The notes beneath the pieces are model-generated. The model had not been told where the DNA came from, searched no databases, and was given only the letters and a program-made list of their open reading frames with translations. Position numbers and translations under genes: made by a program. A stretch of DNA of 64,000 bases from Diphasiastrum complanatum (taxonomy: Eukaryota > Streptophyta > Lycopodiopsida > Lycopodiales > Lycopodiaceae), in NCBI GenBank assembly GCA_029204225.1, contig CM055097.1, forward strand, positions 56,849,601-56,913,600, written 5' to 3'. This document shows, one piece after another, positions 54,570-64,000 of this stretch (position 1 is the stretch's first letter; every line of letters starts with the position of its first letter).

Positions 54570-55855
54570 TTATGTTCTCCTAGGTAAAATGATAACAGCT
54601 TTAACTGCCATTATAAGACTCTCCCCGACTGGGCTCAGCTTGGAATGAGCAATACAGATCTCATTCTTCAGGAAATGCATAAGATAGTGGCCCAGTCCAC
54701 TGTCCCTCTGGAACGAGGATGCGTGTTGTCTGAAACCACCTCGTCTCGCAGCAAAATCATCTATTATGAGAGCATCCTACAATAGGAAATATGCTAGTAA
54801 AAACACATTCAGTGATTGAAAACATTCAAATGCAAGGAAGATTAAACACTTACACATTCTTCATCATCAGCAACAACCAGTTCAGGATGATCATTATAAT
54901 GACCACGTACTGAAGTGGAATCATTAGTGAAATGCATTAATGATGGACAAGGGAAGCCCATCTGGGATTGAAATGCCGTGAATTCTTCATCGAATGGTCT
55001 GCCTCGCCCATCCTCAACTATATTTGATAAAGTCTTATTCAGACATTCTTCACCGGTCATAAGTCCCTCCTCAGCATCAAAATCAATACTAGCAACAAGG
55101 TCATCTGTTTCAAAATCTACAAAGTCGAAGAATTCGGAAATTGTGCTGAATAATAAACATAGAACCTCGTCCTCACAATAGTCAAAAAATTTACATAAAT
55201 CAACAGTAGTAAAATATACATCGTCATTAATATAATATACAAGCAAATTGAAAAGACATTTTGACTCCTCCATAGATTTGGATTCATCATCAGATGTATT
55301 TTGGCCAATGAAAGAATCCTAGAGAACATCAGTATTTACATCAATAAAGTCACTTTCCTTATCAGGAGTGTCGATAAGAAAGTGACTGATATCCTTAAAA
55401 GCTGATTGAACATAGGATGGTGCAAAAGGAAGGTCAGCAACAGAAACTTCATCATCATCTGGGATCTGAACTAACAGGAAAAGTATGAAACCACTCTGAA
55501 ATTCAACCAATCGACATTTCTTGTTGCAGTACAGACACATTGAATTGATTTTGAAAAGATCAAACAATTTGGTGAACATTCTATCCAGTCTTTGTCTGAA
55601 AGCTGGGAATAAATGAACAAGATCAGTATAATGCATGTATTGGAGTGGACCTATGGAGAAAACAAGCTTACTAAGTATATCTCTGAATCTGACATAATGG
55701 TCATAAAATACGTCAGAATTTGGTTGTGCAGTTTTGAAAACATGTAGATATGGCCTTAATAGACTATGGAAATAGTCTAGGTTATCAGTATTCCCAAATT
55801 CACTAAGAAATGAACTCAAGCCTGAATCTCATGAGGATGATGAGGAAGAGGCCAT
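54570..55855 (-). pseudogene. Unrecognised acidic two-exon gene with two in-frame stops
   Basis: The frame starts at 55855 with MASSSSSS, then TGA (55831-55829), and runs on to TAG (55321-55319) and further in the same frame to 54854. A clean intron (54853-54777, GTAAGT...TTGTAG) leads to exon 2 (54776-54570), ending IILPRRT and TAA. About 400 aa if both stops were sense codons. Features: INSMCLYCNKKC (a CxxC pair), many Asp/Glu runs (IPDDDEVSVADLPF; FDFVDFETDDLVASIDF), and DDFAARRGGFRQHASSF near the end. Only two stops in a long frame with intact splicing suggests recent loss or recoding. It diverges from the histone-like gene. No family recognised. Confidence 0.5.
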
Positions 55856-56321
55856 GACAGTAACGTGAATATCGCACTTGTGTGCGAGGGAGAACTGAAC
55901 CAAAACTAACTATCAAAATGGCGCACAAGAGGGATATGTACGGCAGACAGATACCAAATATCGCACTTGTGCTTGAGTAGGTATAGTTGCAAGCAGACGG
56001 AAGGCAATGAGCGTGCACAAGAGCGATATGCCACGAATTTCAATAAAGAAAAAGGTAAAAATTTTATCGATTTTCGTGCCACTTGAATTTCTCCTACCGC
56101 CTTTCATGCGCACAGGTCTGATACGTCTGCCTACGTGTCACCCCATATCGCACTTGTGTGTCCTTTCTCAAAACTAATCGTTCTCTCTGATATTCGGCTC
56201 GCACAGGTCCGATATACCATACATTCTGTCCGTACATATCGGTCCTCTACGAGTTCTTTATCATCCCTCTCTACTCATCCTAACCGTCACGCACAAGTCC
56301 GCTATCACATAGTACACGTCC
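55856..56321. promoter_or_regulatory. Divergent intergenic region with eight copies of a 15-bp motif
   Basis: Copies of TATCGCACTTGTGCG-like sequence lie at 55869-55886, 55958-55972 and 56145-56160 (plus orientation) and 55921-55938, 56012-56030, 56108-56125, 56198-56218 and 56289-56306 (minus orientation). Most contain a CACTTG or CACCTG/CAGGTC core. Such a cluster between divergent gene starts suggests a shared regulatory or transposase-binding array. Confidence 0.6.
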
Positions 56322-56688
56322 ATGGATAGGAGAAAGCAGACTTCTTCTCTCCTGGCTCATCCTCATCCCCTACGGTTGCCATCACACCATCCGCTAGACC
56401 TAGAATGCGCAACCGCAGTAGGTGGCTCTCTGAGATACGCAAGTATCAGAGATCAACAACTTTGTTGATCCCAAGAGCTCCATTCTACCGTGCTGTTCGG
56501 ATCATAACAAGAAATGATCTCGGGGAGCTGGTTAGATTCACATCCAGTGCTCTTCAGTGCCTTCAGGAGGCTGCTAAAGATTACATTAGCCTTTTTCTTT
56601 GAGGATTCTTTTCTGCTTGCCATCCATTCCAAGAGGGTTACCATAATGCCCAAGGATTTTTAGCTCCTGAAGAGGATAGGGATAGGTA
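56322..56688 (+). pseudogene. Histone H3 / CENH3-like histone fold, frameshifted
   Basis: The N-terminus MDRRKQT (56322) recalls the H3 tail. After a shift, the frame from about 56400 reads [32 protein letters not shown], then [18 protein letters not shown], covering helix N, helix 1 and helix 2. A one-base shift at about 56592-56600 moves the rest to the next frame: [20 protein letters not shown] then F, a TAG where H3 has Gln, and LLKRI. The LLIP motif and a loop 1 one residue longer than canonical H3 point to the centromeric variant. It is intronless here, unlike typical plant CENH3 genes. Downstream it runs without a gap into the protease gene. Confidence 0.75.
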
Positions 56689-56689
56689 C

Positions 56690-58377
56690 TGTAGGTTACA
56701 TGTATCTCAGCCTGCTATTCCTAGACCAACTCCTGTAGTTAGGATTGATCTTCCTACGAAGCATCCTAGGAAGAAGACAGCCTCCAAGCGTGCTTCTAAG
56801 AAAGTGAAGCCTAACCCTTCAGATTCTGTGAAGCCTAACCCGAAATCCATTATAGATTACACTGCTGTTGATGATGCTGTAAATATAGCTACCTCTGTTT
56901 TGGATATCCCTTCAATTGTTGTAGATACTACACATCCACCTCCTCCTCCAAATTTTTATACATATACAGATTCGGATGATTATCTTAAATTTGAGAAAGA
57001 CATATATGATGCTATAGATACTATCGGTACTCCTTTTTGCTTTAGACTAGATGAAGTTGATTTTAGTATTAATTTTAGAGATATAGATTGCTTGGATCTC
57101 AAAGTCAGATGGGCTCCTATCAGTGATCCTGTGATAGAGTCCGGGCTCACACTCTTGCAATATGACATTGCAAGAGATTCATCAAATGAGTTGCTGGTGC
57201 TGAATAACTTTCTGCTTCAGGCCTTCAAGGAGAACAATGACACATTGTCATAGTGTCTGACAAGTGGATTCACACCAGCAACAAAGTATCTGCTCATACC
57301 TTATCATACAAAGTAAGATATATTAAATGCTTCTTGCTGTTTTATGCATTGACATTGGCATTGTAAATGGAAATAGTTCTTAGAATTGCAGCTAAAGAAA
57401 TTTCAATCTTATTTTGCAGTGACCACTGGAGTTTAAATTCGATCTCTATTAAGAGATCTGCAAATATTATTATTAAAGGTTTTTGTGTCAAGATGAATTC
57501 GGCGAGAAATACGCATAAGGATGTAGATATGTACCTTCCATATCTAAGTAAATATATTCCTACAGATGTTTCCCATTCCGTGGACTGGCAGATCGTTAGT
57601 TTGGAGGTAAACTCTGTCTTTCTTAATAGCATTTTGAAATCAGTATTCTAATGAAATATTTTCAATCTAATTCATTATGTTTCATAATTGATTTCTTGTG
57701 TGCTGAATTATTTTGCAGTCACCCCAGCAAAATGATTCATTCAGCTGTGGGTGGTACACATTATACAATGCCAAGTTGTTTTTAGAGTGGTTTGTCTTTC
57801 AACAAGATGTTGATATTTCTAAGGTAATAAATTCTGTTTATTCTTATTTTGGAATTATGATTAGTTTTCTATTATGGTGATGTTTTTGGCCATTACTAAT
57901 ACATGAATGTTCTATTTGCAGTTTACACTTCCTGAGTACACATCAAGCCAGGTGTACAGATTTAGACAAGAAATTATCCTGAGTATACTAGCTACGGCAA
58001 GGCTTCAGCCTTTATCAGATGAGACTTTGTCAGATCTCATGGATCAAGGCTGGGATAGTAAAATAAATAATGACATAGAATGCAGGATTAAAAAGTCCTC
58101 AATGATCTTTCGTTATCATATCAAAAAGCAAATGCTCAGTCTCACATTTAGCTACCAGAGATACAAGAAAATTGAAGGTACATGGCTACCACTGGATCAA
58201 GACTTTGAACTAAATGGTCACACAAACCGAATGGAGATAAGCATCATCTACAATGAAGAATATTTGACTATGGTTGAGGTTAAAGAGCATTGGAAGCTTG
58301 ATTTTATCAGAACGAAGCTCATGTTATTACAAACCAATCTACCAACATATTTCAGCTTTATCATCAACGGAAGACTC
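56690..58377 (+). pseudogene. ULP1-type (C48) cysteine protease gene, four exons, one stop
   Basis: SUMO/ubiquitin-like protease. Exons: to 57312, 57420-57606, 57719-57823 and 57922-58377, with good GT-AG borders and consistent phases; a further exon may follow the GTAAG at 58378. Catalytic His is in NDHWSL (57424-57426). The oxyanion Gln and catalytic Cys are in SPQQNDSFSCGWYTL (Cys 57746-57748; Ser replaces the usual Asp before Cys). The catalytic Asp is not certain. A lysine/proline-rich linker (KHPRKKTASKRASKKVKPNP) precedes it, in the same frame as the first part of the H3-like segment. One TAG (57251-57253) stands where Trp is expected. ULP1 domains are common cargo of plant DNA transposons. 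Confidence 0.7.
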
Positions 58378-59165
58378 GTAAGTACTTTATGTTTATTGTC
58401 ATTTCCAAATAGAACAAAATAATAGAAAATGTCATCATTTACAATTGCACATTTACTAATATTTGCCATGTCACCGGATGTGAAAAAGACAGGAGCTGAT
58501 AACGTGCTGCAAAGATCTACCTACAACAATCACCATTGTGGGAGAACAATAGTTTCAAATAAACTTTAAAAAACTATGTATACACTCTTTCATTCAATAA
58601 ATGAAAGCCCAAGTTAGGCATCTATACATGTATTTTGTGCTCCCAAATTCATAAACTGGAGCAGCATTTGATATATCAATGTATATTTTTCTATGAAGTC
58701 TAGACATGTATTTTTGTTCTATGCTATCTATATTTTTTCTGATCATTATTTAGGATGACTACATCATCCTTTGCACCATCATCAATAACACTCTAAATGT
58801 ATTATGCTCCCACGCATCCGTTCTAAGGTTGATGTTACTCATAGCTCTAGATATATTTGATGCATGAGTGATGGTAATCTATGCATCCTCCACTATAACA
58901 ACTTTACTTAAGGCTTTTGTTTTATCAAAAATGGATATTGATCTATATGGGATCGGCACACAAGAATGTGTGATGCTAACCAATAGCATAATCTACTATC
59001 CAAGCAATGACATTATCAAGTAAACTCCCGACAGACGCACCAAATTTGTTAGGCTTTTTCCTCACTGTGGGATCAACATAGGGGAGGGAATAACTTAACA
59101 GGGTGAAACACTTCCAATATCGTGCTACTACGAGGATGGCTGTACATGTCTCAAACTCTATTCTA
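58378..59165. other. No confident gene
   Basis: It may contain a last exon of the protease gene, for example after the acceptor-like AAAAAGACAG at about 58492. Nothing else recognised. Confidence 0.35.
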
Positions 59166-61085
59166 AACTAGCGATCCCAGACACATTTTATCAACCAAAC
59201 TATGCTTTCACAGTTAATAGAGGGTTTCCAATCCTCTAGAGACCAATCATACTCATTGAATTTCTCTCTCTTGAGCCATTTCAAGCGTTTGTACTATTGG
59301 CCGAACCTCGTAATTGTAATTAAATCTCTAGCAGAGGGTGTTTCTTCTATATAGCGGGTAGATAAAGCATCAGTAAGGCACCATAATTTATCCGCAGTGA
59401 GCTCATGGACTTCAAAGTAGCTACAATCTCCGCAATGCTGTAATCTGATCAAGATGTCACAAGGATATAGGTAAGGTTATATCTCAGAAGAATAAAAATA
59501 ATGGCTCATAGTTCCCCCTCGGATCACTTGACAAACATCATCAAAAGACGACATAAAGCTGAGGTCTCTCATCCAGACCTCTAACCTACTTTTAGTAGTG
59601 AATTATAGTGGTAATTGAGATTCTCTTTAGCTGTTATGGTACTGAAACGTCTACATTTTTCTCAACATTCTATCCTCTAGAATAGGATCAGATGGGTAAA
59701 ATGCAAGGCTCGATCAATTCCGTTATCTCCTCAAGTCTCACTGCTCCCAAGAGAGATACTATACGCTGACGATACATGATTTTCAACCCGACTAACAGGA
59801 CAATATTCAAGTGAGATGGATTAACATAAGGGATGTCAGGTCCTAGCGAAAGATTTGGGTGGAACATCTTCCCTGATGATAGCTCAGAATTTCGTGATAT
59901 GTGGCATGTCTCTCTTATAACGATACTCTCTCACTTCCTTGAAGCACACCTCACTCTCTAGAAAAGGATTAGAATTTGAATATCTCGAGAATGATGATAA
60001 TTTATAATAGGCAAAATAAGAGGCTCTGGACATCTCATGATTTCACCTAGACGTGTGACCCCTAGGATAGATATAATCCTTTGTTGATATATCAGTTTTG
60101 AACTAGTTAGTATACCGATGTTCAAATATGATGTATCAACATAGGAAATACCCAGTCCTATGGGAATATTTAACCGCAATATCCAAATGATCTTCTAGAG
60201 TACTCTAAACTGTGTACACAATGGTTTTCTCTGCTTTCAGTGAGAGTTTATAAAATTTGCCATTCCACTCACTAATGATTTGGTACTCTCTATGACAGAC
60301 AATAGATTATTTAATTGATAAGGAAAAGTTTTTTCAAGCGATGTATCCAATCCCTGAACATCTCAATTTAAATGTTGAGAGACTAAGAACCGTATATTCC
60401 AACGAGGTATCCTAGCCATTGTGGTCCTAAGTGAATATGCCAGTAGGTTGAGTTTTTAGCTCTAAATGCTATATTCCAACCATGTCGAGTATAGACCTAC
60501 CTCCTATATTCCAAGGAGGTAGGGTGAAATTACCAATCAACATTATGAGACATATATGCAATTCAAACTTTAAGTTTTATACTCTAATCACGATTTGGAT
60601 TCAGAACTTGAAAGGCCTTTCATACAGAATAAAAAAATCTCCCCTCATGCAGCAATTCTTTCAAGATGTGCTCCTAGTCTATATTATCCATTAGACTTTA
60701 TCATCAAAGAAAAATATCTCAAAAGATCAATGTTCATGGTTCCTCTTACAACTTAGAGATATCATTCCAAGGCACACAATAAAAGGGATACAACCCAATA
60801 ACATTCCCCAAAGATAGAATGAATCAAATTGTAGTGAAGATAATACTTGGAACTTTTTGATGGCTCCCAATCCAAATGACGCGCTAAGAAATCCGAGACC
60901 GGAGGTTGCCTTTTGTCTACCTTTCCTTGTAGAAGTGCTCGGGAATGTGTTGAAGGGTAGTGTCTCAAACCCGCTTCCAAAGTGATGGAACTTCCAAGGA
61001 TATAGCCATAATATTGATTATGCCCACGGAGGGACAAATGAGCTAGTATCTCGCTACTCAGTGAGTAGACATAATGTGCTCTCAA
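59166..61085 (-). pseudogene. Unrecognised minus-strand coding remnants
   Basis: Three stretches look coding on the minus strand. 61085-60762 (107 codons, SEILAHLSLRGHNQYYGYIL). 60179-59690, with two diverged copies of a ~55-residue unit (LGISYVDTSYLNIGIL and LGPDIPYVNPSHLNIVLL; QRIISILGVTRLGEI and QRIVSLLGAVRLEEI). About 59465-59170, a ~95-codon run with one TAG (CSYFEVHELTADKLWCLTDA; LKREKFNEYDWSLEDWKPSI). The copies in the duplicated unit are offset by about 313 bp. No family recognised. It could be a host gene remnant or another element. Confidence 0.35.
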
Positions 61086-61480
61086 AAGTATAACTTTGGC
61101 CTCATATCCTTTCTCGTAAGAATAACGAAAAAGTATATAATTTTATCACTCTCTACACACACCCCTCATTTCAATGAATCAATTGATATAATGATGTGAT
61201 ACTATGAGTATTTTATCAAAGGAAATTTCTCACTTATCACTCATACTCACAAACACCATGAAACTGAATCTATAATGAGTCCATAAATGTAAAATGAAGA
61301 TCTCTCAACCATTTCTCTCTTTCTTTCTCTCAAAAACTAAGCTCTCTAAAAAATTAGTAGTCTCAAAAAGTGGTAACCCCAAAAAGTATTAATGTAGCCA
61401 AAGAATAACAACCCTTAACATGGGAGACATTTTGCCTAGTATTCAAAAAATACTTTCTTCCACTGTTTGATGATTATGAA
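61086..61480. other. No gene seen
   Basis: AT-rich; a pyrimidine-rich tract (TTTCTCTCTTTCTTTCTCTC) at about 61312-61331. Confidence 0.4.
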
Positions 61481-62058
61481 CATTTTCAAAAGCTTTCAAA
61501 ATTAACCATGGCTAAAGGCCTTGATCAATTCATTCAAGATATCTATGAGTATCTTACTCCTCTTCATAGTGAAATACCTCCAAAGATACAAATGCTCATG
61601 TTTATTGATGGATTACCTAAAGACTATCAAGTGGATGTTAGAAGGAACCATCTTGATACCCAAGAAGATGCTATTAGGGTTGCAAATTTTTTGGATGATA
61701 CTCCTAAGCCACATAAGAGTTATCACCCTAATGAGCAAAAGAAGGGCTTCCAATTTAAAAGAAAGGATAACAAAGTTACCAATGAGGCATCTTAAAATCC
61801 TAATTCTAAGAAATCCAAACACCACTTTAATAGATATCAAGGTGACAAGAAGGACCTAGAAGAAACTCGAAGAAGAATCTTTGCTTCAAGTGCAATGTAG
61901 AGGGTCACCTTGCACACGATTGTGTCAAAAACAAAGCCTCAACCTCAAGTATCATATCTCAAAGTAATGAGATGGATATTTGTTTTCTTAGTTCAATGTT
62001 CTATGGACCTAATGAGTTAATTTGGATTAAGGGTAAAATTGGAGGACATGTTATCTAA
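61481..62058 (+). pseudogene. LTR-retrotransposon gag fragment
   Basis: FIQDIYEYLTPLHSEIPPKI and MLMFIDGLPKDYQVDVRRN (61520-61650) are Gag-like. After a stop and shift the zinc knuckle CFKCNVEGHLAHDC follows (about 61884-61925), then ELIWIKGKIGGHVI and a stop, which looks like the start of a Ty3/Gypsy protease region. No protease active site, RT or LTR follows, so the fragment is cut at about 62060. Confidence 0.6.
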
Positions 62059-62330
62059 TAGGGTCTTTTCACATCGGCCGCTTGTAGATCTTTACGAGTT
62101 GCGGAGTTGTCTTTTATGCCAATGATGTGCTTCCATAAGGGTGTTAATGGATCTTAGGGTTAATGGATGTTAGAGTTAGATTTGGATCTTCCATTCATGC
62201 TGAAATCTGAACTATACTATCGCTCTCATGGGAACGAATCTACGCGTGACAACTAACTTTGTCTCTTTGATGCTAGATTGATTAGATCTTGGATTCGGGC
62301 CAGGCAAGGAAAGAAACCCACTACAATTTT

Positions 62331-62347
62331 GGCACCATTGCCGAAGA
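62331..62347 (+). promoter_or_regulatory. Gypsy primer binding site (tRNA-Asp type)
   Basis: TGGCACCATTGCCGAAG is close to the plant Gypsy site TGGCGCCGTTGCCGGGG and follows CCACTACAATT, a plausible LTR end. The LTR left border is unclear, somewhere after 62060. Confidence 0.6.
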
Positions 62348-63460
62348 GCTATGCCAAATTCTCAACATGTTTGTTGGATGGTTAACTTGCACTAGGCATC
62401 TTGTCGTGGCATGAATAGTATTAGATCTGCATTTTCGGTTAGTTTGGGAGTGATTTTTTTTTATTTGAGTGGATTTGCTTGTCTGAATATCTTTCCTTGT
62501 TCTACAATCTGATTAGATTTCAAACCTCATTCATATTTGGATCTGAGATATAAAAAAAAACAACAAAAATCGGTCAAATCTACCAGATTTTGGTCAAAAA
62601 GAGACAAAAATTGTCATCAGAGCTGATAACTTTTTGCCGTCTTTCAGAAAACCTTCACCGAGTTGCAGACACCTTTGGTTTTGATCATAGAACCTTCAGT
62701 TTGAAGGGCGAACAATCCTTCCCAGCAGATTTCCAGAGACATTAGAAAAATCGTCAAAAACGTCAAAAAATCACCAAACCCCTAAAAATACAGAAAAAGA
62801 ACCTTCGCTCGATTCACTGTGCATAGGTGTGATTCAGATCTATCTACTGCCAGGTTGGCAAAGAATAATATAAAAAATAGAAGGGTTTTCTGAGGATCAG
62901 TTGTCATATTGTCATATTTTTGTCAAAAAAGTCACTTTTTTGCAAAAGTACTAGTATTACTCTTGATCTTTGACAAAACCTTTACCGAGTTTCCAAAACA
63001 TTCTATTTATAATAAAATACTATTTTTGGGCTCTTCTTGTCCAGATCATAAAAAATCTTGAATTTTACCCTCGTCAAACTATAGAGATTGTATTTTTTTT
63101 GTGTCAGAAACCTTCGCCGCGTTTACCCTAGCTTTATCTGTGTCAAATCTTGCATTTGAGAGTTCCTCAAAGGTTATTCCCTCAAAAATTGTTAGAAAAG
63201 TTGATCAGAGTGTTTTTTTTTTTCTAAAATAGCACTGTTGAACCTTCGCCGAGCCAATCTTCGCCTAGGGAACCTTTGCCAACTTTGATTTTTTAGATCA
63301 AGTCTGTGTCAAAATTTGGGTCAAATCTGATTTTATTTTGAAATTTTTTTCATTTTTTGAGAAGTATCGATTGATTGAATTTCGAAATCTTTTTCACGAT
63401 ATAGAAATTTGATTCTTGGAAAGTGAAATAAATCAAGCAGATCTGATCTGAGATAGTTTT
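62348..63460 (+). repeat. Gypsy leader with repeated AACCTTCGCCGAG motif
   Basis: No ORF. The motif AACCTTCGCCGAG or close variants recurs at about 62649, 62801, 62983, 63109 and 63241, interleaved with T-rich and GTCAAAA-rich stretches. Confidence 0.55.
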
Positions 63461-63469
63461 GATTGGAAA

Positions 63470-64000
63470 ATGTCTATGGCAAAATTTTTCCTCAAGACAG
63501 CACAAGATTGGTACTATAATCAAGATGAAACTGAGCGTACAGATTGGGAGGTTGTTAAATGAGCCCTTATCACACGGTTCAAACCTCGGACTCTTCATAG
63601 AAGACCCTTTTCTACTTTTAAGTAAAATTAAAATGGGAAAGAGAGAAATGGTTCAAGATTACATTGAACGAGTGAAACGCCTCAGATATGAGTGCGAACC
63701 TGAGTTGATTAACGAAAATGCCATGATTATGTGGTTTTTGTCAGGTTTACCTAAACGAATCAGACGTGAGCTGAAACGCCATAATGAGTATGCACTCTTG
63801 CAAAGTGCTATGGACAATGGAATTCGGGAGGAGGATGAAGATTCAGATGATGAGCCGAATATCAGTATGTTGTCTTATACAGCAGGGCAGACTACTATGA
63901 CATCCACCACTATGGCATCAACAAATGCCAGCACTACTGCAGAAATGATGCTCAATGAGTTCGAGAAACTCAGGAAGAACTAGCAGAAATAGATGAAAAA
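63470..64000 (+). pseudogene. Gypsy gag, 5' part, runs off the window
   Basis: First frame: MAKFFLKTAQDWYYNQDETE, then RTDWEVVK and TGA, followed by ALITRFKP, the usual W-containing capsid block. After a frame change the segment from about 63610 reads MGKREMVQDYIERVKRLRYE and MIMWFLSGLPKRIRRELKRH, typical of Ty3/Gypsy Gag (retrotrans_gag). An acidic tail (REEDEDSDDEPN) precedes a Thr/Ser/Met-rich linker. It ends with a TAG near 63982, though the element presumably continues. Downstream of the primer site by about 1.1 kb. Confidence 0.65.

Noticed and set aside
56135-56329. Plus-strand 64-codon ORF
   Set aside because: Its repeated Ala-Gln-Val-Arg-Tyr peptide simply translates the intergenic repeat motif.
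1-64000. CRISPR arrays, operons, riboswitches or prokaryotic mobile elements
   Set aside because: The window is clearly eukaryotic; none of the repeats has direct-repeat/spacer structure.

Overview
The window looks like an AT-rich, transposon-dominated stretch of a land-plant nuclear genome. The evidence is one host gene with plant-style GT-AG introns (the 3' exons of an LMBR1-like membrane protein, 9007-10559), many Ty1/Copia and Ty3/Gypsy LTR retrotransposons of different ages, tRNA-derived SINE-like copies, and broken DNA-transposon-type genes. A non-Copia reverse transcriptase relic and sparse host exons would fit a large-genome, possibly non-flowering plant, but that is inference. No prokaryotic or organellar features were seen.

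Layout. 1-5563: Copia element A on the minus strand (whole 5' LTR, start of the 3' LTR at the window edge, decayed gag-pol). 5564-6085: older Copia integrase debris. 6679-6935: a palindrome-rich foldback cluster. 9007-10559: LMBR1-like exons. 12.5-17 kb: two SINE-like copies, a hairpin, a solo LTR (13772-14421, TSD CTTTT) and a Copia gag-integrase fragment (B). 17-20.4 kb: a reverse-transcriptase relic of another class beside a truncated Copia (C). 20686-20894: four phased palindromic units. 21.5-27.6 kb: Gypsy debris on both strands. 28.9-31.7 kb: a transposase-like gene of the type I associate with DUF7869, split by a solo LTR of family A (29421-30801, TSD GTTTT). 34.8-35.3 kb: an orphan beta-barrel-like ORF resembling actinobacterial Vap proteins, embedded in Copia A-type sequence. 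35.5-38.6 kb: a deleted second copy of element A.

38.7-51.2 kb is a three-level nest. A minus-strand DUF7869-like gene (51236 down to 38675) is split by a Copia-type element D (39619-50001, TSD TACTT). D is itself split by element E (42794-48349, TSD CTTTC). E has two 647-bp LTRs that I read as identical, a perfect PBS and polypurine tract, and one uninterrupted 1024-codon frame that starts as Gag but has no protease, integrase or RT. It looks like a very young non-autonomous element with a large unassigned C-terminal region.

52-58.4 kb is the other striking region. A transposase-like gene (+) and an acidic two-exon gene (-) converge. Across a 466-bp spacer carrying eight copies of a TATCGCACTTGTGCG-like motif, the acidic gene diverges from a histone H3/CENH3-like fold that runs into a ULP1-type cysteine protease (+). 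All are damaged by one to several stops or shifts. They may be the cargo of one large DNA transposon. 59-61 kb holds unrecognised minus-strand coding remnants with a 313-bp offset duplication. 61.5-64 kb holds two Gypsy gag regions and a PBS running out of the window.
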